From positions 506,527,001 through 506,591,000 of the forward strand of contig NC_092336.1 in NCBI RefSeq assembly GCF_046630445.1: DNA of 64,000 bases, in the 5' to 3' direction. Position 1 is the first letter of the stretch. Every line of letters begins with the position of its first letter. The translations under genes and the position numbers were made by a program. The DNA comes from Rutidosis leptorrhynchoides. Taxonomy: Eukaryota > Streptophyta > Magnoliopsida > Asterales > Asteraceae. This document shows positions 45,201-56,366 of this stretch, in pieces. The notes below the pieces were generated by a model. It made no database searches. It saw only the letters and a program-made list of their open reading frames with translations, and had not been told where the DNA came from.

Positions 45201-45345
45201 AATTGTAAAACATATGAAACACCGTACCGCCAATCGGATGATACTTCTTTGTTTGTGGTCTATTGTAGACATAGTAGATGAAAGTTATAAGTGTGATTAT
45301 TGTTATGAAGATTGAAGTTGAGAGTAAATCTATGGAAGGTGCCAT
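42227..45345 (-). CDS. cytochrome P450, CYP704-type, 6 exons, complete
   Basis: Minus-strand exons 45345-45055, 44148-43933, 43847-43557, 43462-43139, 42739-42536 and 42424-42227, all with GT-AG introns in phase 0, give 507 residues, the usual P450 length. N-terminal membrane anchor about residues 8-27; H-P-I-G-G-T-V-F-H and Y-I-L-K-T-N-F-E-N-Y-G-K typical of CYP704; I-helix A-G-K-D-P-I-A-T-T (297-305); E-T-I-R (364-367); P-E-R-W (420-423); heme loop F-Q-A-G-P-R-T-C-L-G with Cys448, split between exons 5 and 6. CYP704 enzymes (clan 86) omega-hydroxylate fatty acids at the ER, some for pollen exine or cutin; the substrate here is not determinable. All key residues are present and no stop was found. 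Intron 1 holds an hAT-like MITE and intron 4 a SINE-like piece. Confidence 0.92.
42855..43040 (+). mobile_element. SINE-like piece in P450 intron 4
   Basis: Contains gaggtctcgtatttgaatct, similar to the B-box region of plant tRNA-derived SINEs, followed by a G-rich body. No poly-A tail or target duplication was identified, so borders are approximate. Confidence 0.35.
44610..44838. mobile_element. hAT-like MITE in P450 intron 1
   Basis: 229 bp. Ends TAGGGGCGGAAACA and TGGTTCCGCCACTG are imperfect inverted repeats of the hAT type (CAGTGGCGGA). Flanked by 8 bp duplications tatatagc (44602-44609) and tatataac (44839-44846), 7 of 8 matching. Confidence 0.85.
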
Positions 45346-45408
45346 TATTATCTTAATGGATACAATGAGATGGATGAAATGTGCTGTTTTTGAAGTTATT
45401 TAGAACGA

Positions 45409-45418
45409 TTATATATAG
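45409..45418 (-). promoter_or_regulatory. TATA box of the P450 gene
   Basis: The minus strand reads CTATATATAA 64 bases upstream of the ATG at 45345, which would place transcription start about 30 bases before the ATG. The only strong TATA string in the first 150 bases. Confidence 0.65.
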
Positions 45419-45699
45419 TTGAATTCGGTTACAATTTATAAATATGTAGTACAATAGCAGTCTGAAATTGAACCAGAGCTTTTGCCACTTGTGTGTGTCT
45501 ATTAAATATGCAGGGAATAATTATTTGTTTATATTAACTTATCTATTCAATTATTCATGATCATAAAGTCGTAGCTTACTCTAATAATAATAATAATACA
45601 TGCTTGATCATAAACCAGAGCCTTTCCGTTTGTTGATCACGTTGTTCTTTGTTAGTTCGTGTGCTTGGTGTTGTCCTAGTTTTTTGTTTTTTTTGTTTT

Positions 45700-45751
45700 T
45701 TCTTCTTCTTCTTCTTCTTCTTCTTCTTCTTCTTCTTCTTCTTCTTCTTCC
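45700..45751. repeat. (TTC)n microsatellite
   Basis: About 17 TTC units in the upstream region of the P450 gene. Confidence 0.95.
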
Positions 45752-45876
45752 TGAATGGCAATTTTTTAGCGTAAGTAGATCATTTATTTCAACGACCTCA
45801 TCATTTGCACGGAACACACACGTTCGGGCAGAAACCCGAACCCGATCGACGGTACCCGGGAACACATCCATTCGGG

Positions 45877-46314
45877 CAGTGGCGAAGCTTGAACAATGGT
45901 TTTGAAGGGGCCGAACATGACATATTATATCGAGATACCAAATGATTTTAGTGAAAGATATTACTTTAGAGTATGTTGGTGATATCTCCGATAGGAAATG
46001 GCCTCTACGGGACCCCTGACTTTTAATTTCAGGTACCAATCAAAATGAAATTTGTAGTCTTTTGAGTTACGAGCGTTTGAGCCTTTAAATCAACTAAATC
46101 TGAGTATATTTGAAGGAGATATAACTAAAAAGGTGGCAACTCGCAAATTTTGCGAGCCTTCACTATTTTGGTCATATATCTTTCATACGGACTCCGTTTT
46201 AGCTGATTCAAAAGCCCAAACGTCCGTAACTCAGGGGGCTACAAATCCCCACTAGCTACTCAAACTTTTGGAGGGGTGAGGGCCCCCTCCTTCCCTAAGA
46301 AAGCTCTGCCCTTG
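45877..46314. mobile_element. hAT-like MITE upstream of the P450 gene
   Basis: 438 bp. Ends CAGTGGCGAAGCTTGA and aAAGCTCTGCCCTTG are imperfect inverted repeats. Flanked by 8 bp duplications cattcggg (45869-45876) and catttggg (46315-46322), 7 of 8 matching. No ORF of its own. Confidence 0.85.
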
Positions 46315-46329
46315 CATTTGGGCAGTGTT

Positions 46330-46512
46330 CCGGGTAGAGGTCCGTGAATGAATCTGGTAAAACCTCCCTATTGGGTCAATATATCCACCATTATTGGTGT
46401 TAAATTGGTTTAAAGAAAATCATGTCATCCCTAAGAATCGAACTCATGACATCTCCTTATCTCATGACTCAAAGGACATGGGAGAACCGTTGGGCCATGC
46501 CCGCAAATTTTT
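46330..46512 (-). mobile_element. tRNA-derived SINE or tRNA relic
   Basis: On the minus strand gcatggcccaacgg (about 46485-46499) fits a pol III A box, and gagttcgattctt (about 46436-46448) fits a B box, at typical spacing. The downstream body runs to about 46330. No tail or duplication was identified, so borders are approximate. Confidence 0.5.
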
Positions 46513-46623
46513 CCTAGTTGTTTGTTGTGTTGTTTTGGTCGGCTTGCTCGGTCCTTAGTTCAGTTGTTTGGTTAAGTTAAGCCCTAGTAGCCTGCAGTTT
46601 TGTTTGTTTAGCCAGATCTTTGA

Positions 46624-46744
46624 AGTTTACATCAAAAACCACTCGTCTTTTTTTCAATTTTTCTACATTTCTTGTCCCTAATTAGTTAGGGACGAGTAAT
46701 GTAGAAAAATTAAAAAACAAAGGAAGAGTGATTTTGATGCAAAC
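46624..46744. repeat. foldback hairpin, ~58 bp arms
   Basis: Left arm 46624-46681 and right arm 46686-46744 are imperfect reverse complements around a 4-base loop (cccTAA ttag TTAggg). The two strands would form a long hairpin with few mismatches, like a small MITE or a siRNA-producing inverted repeat. Confidence 0.8.
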
Positions 46745-46881
46745 ATCAGGAGAGTGAAATTTTGTCTTTGTTTAATGAAGTTTTCAGTTTTTCCTTCCTT
46801 TTATATATTAGAAATTCTACTTTTCATAGAAAATAAAATAAAATAAAATAAAAGTACATTCATGCAACTTGCAATGGACTT

Positions 46882-47642
46882 TTTTTTTTTAGCGAAAAAA
46901 GGAACATATTATTAGAAAGATCACGTCATCAAACTGATGATGGATCTGATGAAAACGAACAGAACATACACTTGAAAAATAACAATTACATGTACAAAAC
47001 GTTGAAATCATAAATAAAACAACTAATTAAGCATTATATTCCGGATCAAAATCCTCCGGCTGACGTCCCACACCAACGCTTGAACCCGAAACACTTTGTC
47101 ATCGCTTGAAAAACAAATAGAAACCGACCTCAGGATAACGAATAGATGTGCAGCCTCACTAATGCCAAATTGAGGTTAAGGGAAGGAAACATGAAAATCC
47201 CATGTAACTGAGATACGGAAACATAAGGCAGAAAGAACAAACCTAAAACTTGGCATCTTTGAAATGACATAAACGGTACAATGCATGAAGCGTCCGTCGC
47301 ACCCCAACCAAATGTCATTTGAAAACGAAATACGAACTCCATTTCCTAGACTTCATAATCAACATTGAGGGCCTAAAACCACTCCCATATAATCGACATA
47401 ATGAAGGCTGACAACGTCCCTCCAAATGGAAGAAAGCCTAGAAGTCATTAGAGTAAATGAAATACAAGAGATTACGATGAAAGGAATTACCATAGAACCA
47501 ACTTTAATGCCTCGTGATTTATTACCGGCCCCGGGTGTTCCAAGATGCCACCCTCATTCTTTCTTCTTGTAAGCGGCTAACCCATTGCTTTGATATCCTT
47601 CATGAGTTCACCAAATTTTTTATAATCTTCGATACCCATAAT
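46882..47642 (-). mobile_element. 5'-truncated LINE (L1-type) remnant
   Basis: Flanked by a perfect 17 bp duplication caacttgcaatggactt (46865-46881 and 47643-47659), with a T-tract at the left border, i.e. a poly-A tail on the minus strand. Minus-strand frames contain pieces typical of the zinc-binding C-terminus after plant LINE reverse transcriptase (W-R-D-V-V near 47415; N-D-I-W-L-G-like near 47300), in different frames and with stops. A dead insert of about 760 bp. Confidence 0.8.
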
Positions 47643-47852
47643 CAACTTGCAATGGACTTCTCGTCCCCGATTAAAAGATTAAATGAATCGGTTGAGCTAA
47701 TGTGTGTGCATTTAATGAGGTCGAAATTTCTTAAAATGAGTAACATTTTTATTTAATATTAATTAATTCAAACTAATGTTCACCGAATTACTAAATACTG
47801 TATTAATAACGTATTCTGTTATATAAAAAAAATTAGGTTTGTTAGATGTAAA

Positions 47853-48003
47853 GGGAATTGCTGTGTATGCCATGCTGACATAGGATAACTAGCATTTAAT
47901 AATCTAAGCTTTCCGTTTAATTACATCTTGTCCATATTAACTACCATTTAATTTAATTTTATCCCCATATTACCCTTTCTTATATTACTTGCTCCAAATT
48001 TTG
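47853..48003 (+). repeat. left terminal inverted repeat of the Mutator-like element
   Basis: Pairs with 54370-54520 in reverse; roughly 80 percent identical by eye over about 150 bp, including ccatattaactaccattta and atattaccctttc. Confidence 0.82.
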
Positions 48004-48009
48004 CATCTA

Positions 48010-51000
48010 ATTATTATTATTATAGCATATTATGTCACTGATTTCTAACTTTTATTGATCTCTCTTTAACAATTTGTATATTTTGCGTCGAAATATTTTA
48101 CCCCGTAACATATTATGTCAATGATCATGTCGTATGTGTTTTTTTTACCCATATCACCCTTTCTTTTATTAGCATATGTTACATGCTATATTGTTTTCTT
48201 ACCACAAAATTTCAAAATAAGAAGTTCATTCCAAGTTTCAAGTGTAACGGACGATGCATCATTTTGTTTATACATATACATTACTCTACTAATAAAATGT
48301 ATATTTTTGAAACTGCTTATTGAATATTCTACCTTGTGTGTTCTTGAAATTGTTTCTTAAAAGATTATATTGAATATTCAACCTTTATATGTGTATGTCA
48401 GTTACGATTGAAACTTTGGAATTAATAGTTTATACTGTGATTTTCCGTTTTTTTTTATTAAGAAACTAGCTTAAGACCCGCAAATTCGCGGGATTTTTTT
48501 AAGGATCGGATCAAAAGTTGAATTATCAAATAATTATATTTTTATAACAATAGATGCACTGTTGATATCCTTATCTTGTATTCGCCAATAGTATCAACAA
48601 ACTCATATACACCCAAAAAATTAGGAACTATGCTAAAAATAGTTGGGTCATCTCAAAATTGCTCAAATGAATAGAAATTGATAGTAGATTGATCGAGTTC
48701 TCTGTAAGATCAAATGGCATGTTCTAGATAAGTACTATGTAAAGGTGCCAATTCCGACCCATAAGATATGTAGCAGAATTGATTTGGCTCTTGTTTTATC
48801 TCAAACGGGTTAAGCATTTAGAACTGAACAAAGAAGTGAATCAAATCTGGCCCATCTAACCCATTTTACCACATCACTAAGGGGATATTTACTTTTTTCT
48901 GTATTGGCCTCTGATTCCATTTGCCTCTTATTCTGGAGATGTGTCTGATTCTATGTCTCATAGAAACAAACCAACTTTCAGATTAAGTGGCATATTAAGC
49001 GACAAAAAATAGCAATTTTACTTGATTAAGAATCAATTAAGTGGAAAGTAAACATGCCCTAAGTTGTCCTAATATCTTGCCACATGGCCCATATCTAACA
49101 ATATGTATGAAACTAACTCAAATTTTCCTTGACACTAAACAAATACTTCAGAAACAGCCTGCCGATAACTCTTTGGTAAGACTTTGTATCAACTTAGCAA
49201 AGAAATTAGAAACCTCCTGAAACAATAACAAATAATCATGAATAAAAACTTGTACCACATGGATTACCACTTTTGTCATCCATTAAAATGATTTAATAGC
49301 TAAAACAAACCCTGACGGTTTGACTTATAAATACACAAAACTATATTGCATTCAACTACTTCATATTTATATTATATGCTAACTACTCAATTTATGAATC
49401 AATTTATGCAAAGAGTTGAGGTCATTCATTTTTTAAAAATGAAGGACAAAAATTAATCCTTGCTTTATTTTGTTTGTTGTAGCACTATGTGCAGTTCTTT
49501 CAAACAGCATGTCACAAATCCATTTACAACTCTCATAACTCAAACTACATTATTATTAACTTAATATTTGAATTAAAATTATAAGCCATATCGATAATAA
49601 TTTTTCTTTCCAAATAAATCATATGATACCTGCATCTTGCCATTTTTCGAGATTTGCACATGCGAATATGTATATATTTCATCATGATATTCAACATCAT
49701 TTGGAAAGGTAAAAGGTAAATATCATTTGTAGGAAATTGACAGGGGAGTTGATGAATGATGAGGTATATAATAAGTAAATAAGTCACTGTTTAGACTATT
49801 CAAGCAATACACAAATCTGTAACATTTATGCAATTTAATCAATACAACAGTGATAAATTTGATTTCCAAACAAATGATCAGAATATCATTGTAGTAACAT
49901 TATAATTGGTGGCCTATAATTATGTCACTCATGGAGTGATTGCTTGGAGGATATCTGGATGCCTTTTTGTATTTGTTAGTTACAAAAAACATTATAATTA
50001 TTAAATATAATTTAATTACCTTGTAGAGGCTTAAAACATTCATTGTTAGCTTGGTAACATCATACCATGCCCATCGGTTAACAACTTCAGAAATTTCTGC
50101 GTGAAGTAAAGAACGAACCAAATGCTTCTTCCCTCAAGAAGTACGCATGAGTATTCTAGCAAATCCAGGAACTTCTCTTGAAAAATTTGTTGTCAGCAAT
50201 AGCATTCCTTTAAATTCCACCTGAAAATGTTTCTTCTTTGAGAAATTTAGAATGTATGAAATAATTCGCAGCAAATACGTGCTTTGTAAAGATTTTTTCT
50301 GTTATGGTAAATGTAATTCGCGGGACTATGTAAAAAAAATTATTTTAATGGACCTATAAGTTTATAGTTTTATATATACTTACATGTATGCAATAAATTC
50401 TAGATAGATGGAAAAACACAATTACAATCTTCTTATTACATGTGTTTATTACATGTATGCAATGAACTTTAGATAGATGAAAAACACAATTGCAATCTTC
50501 AGACATAGTTATTATAGATTTTCAATTTATCTTTGTGATTTTTCACGTTTACGGCTTTATCTATCCGCTTGCGAGAAGTTGCACGATATCAATTTGAATC
50601 TATTACTCACGTTTTAACCATGATGGATAATGTCTATTTTAGAAAATCACTAAGAAACTAATAAATAAAGTAAAAATACGCTACATGCCTAAAACCTTTA
50701 CTAACTCAGCTTAGTAGCAAGTTTTGAGTTACATTTTAAAATCTTTTCCAACTCGGAGATATACACGTAAATAGGTTAAACATGGAACAAAGCCATTAAG
50801 TACAAAAAAATATTGAATAGAATACTTTTTAATCGATACGATAAGCCACATGTAAAAATTAAATCACTAATGAATCATAATCAATACGTAACCCACGTAT
50901 AAAACTCAAATCACTAATGAATCATATAGGACCATATGGGCCTTAATAATTAGTTATATAAATCGCAAATGTCTCGATTACAATGTGAAACACCTACATA

Positions 51001-54000
51001 CAATGAATTAGAAATATTTAAACACAAATGAACATAAACAGATGGGAGGCTCTATCAGATAACAATTAGCCAATCTAGATTTAAGAATTATTATTGATTC
51101 TTCATTGGCAGAATGGAAAGAATTGAAGGAAGAGGAACCCACAGGGAATGAATGGGAAGATTGAAAAGTTGGAAGAAGAAAATATTTTTTTTGCTTCAGA
51201 AAGACTAAAGACCTAAATAAGCACAAAAACAACAATCATTTGCATGAGAATGACTATAAAATTCAAAGCATATAGCAACTACAATGTAACGAATAAGTAG
51301 AAGCATCACATAATCAAATAATGATTCAACAATAGTAACTATACAAATTCATCCAATATCGACGTATCATTAGCAGCTTACATAAAACCTATTAAATTTA
51401 ACTACACATTTGATTGATTACATGAAGGTGGGTAGATAATGAACGTTATAGATCATTGAGACGGACATGAAGCGTTATAGATCAGCTCAACCTGACCAGG
51501 CCAGTTTCTCCATGAACTAAAATTGCCACATGACCCATTACCAAACCCAACCATTGCCACCTCAATTCGAAAAATATAAACATGAAAAAAAATTACCTGA
51601 GTTTTATTGGACATGATGCAATTAGCAGGATCCTCATTAAGTGACACATGTAGTGGCGGACCAGACACACGTACCTCATGCTATGAGAGATAAAACAAAG
51701 GTCACATCGGTAAGTAGAAATAACATCAATGCATACAGAAGCAAAAAGAAGTTATAAATATCTCACCTACTCATTTAAGGTACAATATATGGGAATTGAA
51801 CTTGAGTCTCCATTAGAAATTCCCAAGCCTATCCCTTTCAGGTTGGCAATACGATAAGCCTAATAAGAATTAAATAGGGATTATTTTGACTCCACACTCA
51901 AAATTACCCATTTTGACTCCCCGCTATCCAACCCGACTAAGAATTTAATAGGGACTATAATTTGAGAAATCTTTGTCCTACTCTCACGTACCACGAACGT
52001 GGATAGTTGACCTAAAGTAACGCAACTGTAACACTTCTCAAACCTTTAACCATGATTTCATACTAATTTTTGTCATCATAAGGCGATGCTGTTGTGTCTG
52101 TTGTTTCGCTGCCCTTTTGGTGCACCCCATAGTGACGTGTTCTAGTCCTCTTAAACAACTTCAATTAAAATGGTCTTCCCATCATGACACACCTAAATGG
52201 CTAAATCATATCTGGTACATAAGAATCCATTCAATACATACACGTTGTGAATAAAAGACAATTGATCTCAAGGTTCATTTGAAGAAAATGGTGCAGGAAT
52301 TAGTAGTTGGTCATCAAGAGAAGGGCAAAGATGAATCGAAATAACGATATAAAAGGCTAAAAAAGATAAGTACCGTGCAATAATGTACCTTGCTGATAAG
52401 CTTTATGACTTTGAGATTCTCAACATTTCCTAGGTCTTATTATGATTGAGAAAGTATAAAATCACTGGCTAGAACTGGTACCCAAGAACTGTATACCTAA
52501 TGTACTGTTTTTTGCACTGGTTAGAAGGAAAAAAATTGGGTGCCTTTAATTGCATTTTTATCATAATGCTTTAGTTCAATTTTTCTAAAAATTAGATGTG
52601 TCCTCTAATTCTATACAGTCAAATAACAGAAAACATGCTCAAATATTTTATTGTTAAGTTTAGAAACATGAGTCCTATTTTAGCTATAAATTGAAAAACA
52701 ACTTAAAACTACAAAATCGATTTTTGAGAAGTACAATTTGTTGATTAACTAAAACAAATTTCCTATCTTTTTCCTTCACACAACAAAAAATGAGCAACGT
52801 ATGAAGTACGTTGGTGTGGTTAAAATTTTCACTGAATATAGATGTTCATTTTTTTAATATGAAAGAGATACATTAAAATATATTTTTTTAATAGCTTACC
52901 TCTGAGTAAAGTTCCTGTGATGTTAGGCTGTTGTGATCTTCTCGATAAATCACATAATATTGTAGATCGTCACTTGTGGTGTGGTTGGTGATGATCCATT
53001 GTTATCTGAATTTATAACAAACAGTTAGTAAAATCACCAAAATCACCTCTGGTAATAGCTAAAACAGTTCTATCCCACCTCAAAATAAGCTTATTGTAAA
53101 TTGCACAACACAAGAATTATATATATACAGTTAGCATAGTTATACTTACTGTTTGTAATAACAGTAAAATCTGAAAGCTTTAACACAGAAACACCTAAAT
53201 TCATTAAACGCTGGAACTGTGGCGAAGATTTACTCATTAGTAACCTGATAAGAATCACAATACTTTGAAACATTAAAAACATGCTTACAACGTATGGAGA
53301 TGATAACGGGTTTTAACAAATTTGTTGTGATTCCGGTCAAATTTCATCATATGATTGACAACAGAACATTATAAACATGCTCACAATATAAATACATATC
53401 AAATCCATATTCACACATAATAACAACAATTTTTATCAATTACAACAAACCTTATCTCATAATGATGTAGTACTGCTTGCTTTGAAGGCTGCATAATGAG
53501 TCAAATTCTATGTTGAAGGCACTACTTGAAGCATCATTGTCAAATCAAAAACAGAACAAAAATAACAATCGATTAAAACCACCCGTAAACAATATATACG
53601 GAGTATATAAAGATTAATTCATAGTGATGATAAACAATTTAATCTGGTATGCCTAATGCAATCCGTTTCGATTTTGCCAAAAAAACAAAACTACGAATTA
53701 TATAATCTCAAATAACACAGATCTCAAATATTATACTACAAATTATACGACTAATATAAAAAAAAGTAGGTCTGAATGTTTCAATCGTTTAAAACAAAAA
53801 TTTTACATTTTATTCGCAGATGTTGCCCACGCCAACAATTGGGATGTAATCAAAACATGACTTCATTAGGTTTTGTTTATGCAAAATTGGTTTGGGTATA
53901 ATCAAAAACCGATTTCAATAGGTTTTTCCGTGACAAATTCGAATTGCTTGTAAGAAATAATAACAACAGGGATGTAACGATGATCTGTAGATGAACATTA

Positions 54001-54365
54001 AACACAGAGAGTGATTGACGACTATTTAATTTGAATATCATATCCAAGACATGGATTCAAAGAGTGATTGAAGTTTTTTTTTTTTTTTTTAAGGCAGAGA
54101 ATTTGGGGAAATTTTTTATGGAGGGTTTGAGAGAATTGTATGAATTATGAAGGACCCATATTTTTTGAAATGATGCCCGACCTTTTTCTTAATTTACGGT
54201 ATTAGAAGGGTAATAAAGTAATTAAACAATTAAGCTAGGTGATTATGAGGTTATAATTTTGATTAGGAAAATTGGATGGTTAAGATTAAAGTTGTTAATG
54301 ATAATGAAAGGCTAGGATTAGTGGCTTGATTTTTAGATGATCTATTTTTACTTTTGTTATTATAA
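48010..54365. other. interior of the Mutator-like element, possible captured exons
   Basis: No complete gene. On the minus strand several short open stretches sit between splice-like borders: about 51584-51680 (after tctcatag, ending ACTCAG|gtaatt); 50023-50150 (ending CTACAAG|gtaatt); 49630-49730 (ending ATGCAG|gtatca); and 49145-49215 (after gtttcag). This is the pattern of gene fragments carried by a Pack-MULE, but I do not recognise the parent gene. A small palindrome cccgcaaattcgcggg lies near 48477-48492. Confidence 0.4.
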
Positions 54366-54369
54366 TATA

Positions 54370-54520
54370 AAGAGATGTAGCAAACTAATATAGGAAAGGG
54401 TAATATGGGTATAGAATAAAACTTAAATGGTAGTTAATATGGATTAGGATGTAAGATGAAAATCTTAGATTATTAAATGCTAGTTATTCTATACTATCAT
54501 GGCATACACTAGGAATTCCC
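54370..54520 (-). repeat. right terminal inverted repeat of the Mutator-like element
   Basis: Reverse partner of 47853-48003. Confidence 0.82.
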
Positions 54521-54529
54521 AAATGTAAA

Positions 54530-54988
54530 TTAACATCACGTGGTAAAACTCTTATCAAATTCAATGATTAAAAGTTAATTATTCAAATATATTGATGAGC
54601 GTTAGTTACTACAGTACAAAATTTTGATGATAAGGGATTATCACTTTTTTGCGCTTTTGTTCACCATTTATTTGCTTCGGAGCCCATAAAAAAAATAATT
54701 TTCCAGAATACCCGCGCAAGTCGCAAGAAACCTAGCGACCACACCCGCGCAAGGCGCAAGTTTGCGACCTTGCGCCTTGCGTCCTTGCGACCTTATCTGA
54801 TCAGATTCAGGATTTTTTGGATATGATTTTATCAGATTTCCTAGATTTTTTTGGATAAGATTATATCAGCTAATACAGAATGCCCCTGGAAGAGTTCATA
54901 CACACTCTCATATTCCATTATTTCAAATTCATTTAAGAGATTATTGGCACGTAAAGGTACACATTTAAGCATTTTTGCAATTATATTA
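54530..54988 (+). other. 5' region of the second Mutator element with CGCAAG-rich inverted repeats
   Basis: Noncoding. Between 54713 and 54791 the words cgcaag and cttgcg recur many times; 54748-54760 and 54769-54781 are a perfect 13 bp inverted repeat (cgcaaggcgcaag). The rest is AT-rich upstream sequence of the transposase relic. Confidence 0.55.
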
Positions 54989-56070
54989 ATGTTAATGAAT
55001 TGTCGTAATGATGATAAATTTGTTGTTCATCTATGTTGTGGGGGTTCTTTCCAGTTTATTAACAACATTCGCATATATTTACCCCTAAATTGTTTTAGAA
55101 TACGGTTAAAACTCCCAATTGCACCCGAAAAACCCATGAATCGAAGAATATTGTTGAAAAATATTCTTAATAAGCTTAATATGGCACTCAATGCACCTGT
55201 TTCAATTAGATATTTGGTAGATAATCATGTTTTTGATATTACGGATGATTATGAAGACTTTCATGAGTTTTTTACAATACGCAATCGCAAACGCCCCTAT
55301 TGATATTTATATTGTCGAGAGAGTACGAACGCACCATCTTCAACGACACCCAGAAACACACGAGCTACAACTAAACCCAGAAACACACCACCCACAACCA
55401 AACCCAAAAATACACCGCTCACAACCAAACCAAGATATACACCATCACCAACAAAACCCAGAAACACACCTTCCAGAACCACCTCCAAATGTTTATAATA
55501 ACAATTTAGAAGAGGACGATCAGCCTGAAATACCACAACCAAACACAGAAGATTTTGATTTTTTTAACCATGGTGTTGAGAACATATGTAAAATTAAAAA
55601 AAACAGACCACCCGTTCGAATCTGTTGTCGCATCTAGTGATTCTGATGACGCAAAAGACAGAGAAGATGAAAATGAAGATGAAGAAGAAAAGCAAGATTT
55701 ATTCTGGAATATGCCACATCTTTTGAGTCAGCAAGAGGAAGAGCCTGAATTTACCACTCAAATACCAACCACGTATCAGGTATCTGATTTAATTAGTGTT
55801 CGTCAGACGTTTTCGAATAAGGATGACTTTTTAAACAATCTGTTTAGAAAATGCCTTGAAGAAAACTTTCAAATCAAGCCGGTAAAGTCAGACAAATATC
55901 GATACACAGCTAAATGTGTGTTGCCAAACTGCGATTGGAGATGTAGTGCTTACAAAATAAGACACACTGAGAACTTTATGGTTAAAATATTGCATGACGT
56001 ACACACTTGTTCACGCATACAAATTATGGGAAACAATAAACATGCAAGCAAAAAAGTGTTGGGTAGTATT
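54989..56070 (+). pseudogene. Mutator (MuDR-type) transposase, N-terminal part, frameshifted and cut by an LTR
   Basis: Begins with ATG 54989 and reads through three frames: to about 55270, then a frame ending 55637, then a frame from about 55600. Both shifts fall in homopolymers (a T run at about 55269-55275, an A run at about 55593-55600). The N-terminal part resembles the plant mutator-like start domain. Next comes a degenerate tandem peptide repeat (N-P-E-T-H-H-P-Q-P-like, about 55340-55480), an acidic stretch, then the MuDR DNA-binding domain (F-S-N-K-D-D-F...C-V-L-P-N-C-D-W-R-C-S-A...H-D-V-H-T-C) at about 55810-56010. At 56070 the LTR of copy B begins. The DDE catalytic and SWIM regions are absent from the window. 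Cut-and-paste transposase, not functional as read. Confidence 0.85.
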
Positions 56071-56270
56071 TGTAGTGACCCGAACTTTTCCATGTTTATA
56101 TATATTAAATGAAATTATTATTTACATGATTAAGTGTTTCCAACAAGTTAAGCAATCAAACTTGTTAAGACTTGATTAATTGAAATAGGTTTCGTATAGA
56201 CAATTGACCACCCAAGTTGACCGGCGATTCATGAACGTTAAAACTTGTAAAAACTATATGATGACATATA

Positions 56271-56366
<96 letters not shown>

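Larger units (their letters stand above)
47853..54520. mobile_element. non-autonomous Mutator-like element, 6.7 kb
   Basis: Long terminal inverted repeats of about 150 bp (47853-48003 and 54370-54520), starting GGGAATTgCT.GTGTATGCCATG on both sides and sharing actagcatttaataatctaa. Flanked by 9 bp duplications agatgtaaa (47844-47852) and aaatgtaaa (54521-54529), 8 of 9 matching, the Mutator hallmark length. No transposase was recognised inside. Confidence 0.85.

Noticed and set aside
45576..45905. Poly-Lys, poly-Leu or poly-Arg frames
   Set aside because: They are translations of the (TTC)n microsatellite in different frames.
48115..48360. Hydrophobic 81-codon frame inside the Mutator-like element
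   Set aside because: T-rich sequence next to the terminal repeat gives Phe/Leu/Ile codons by composition. No supporting splice or start context.
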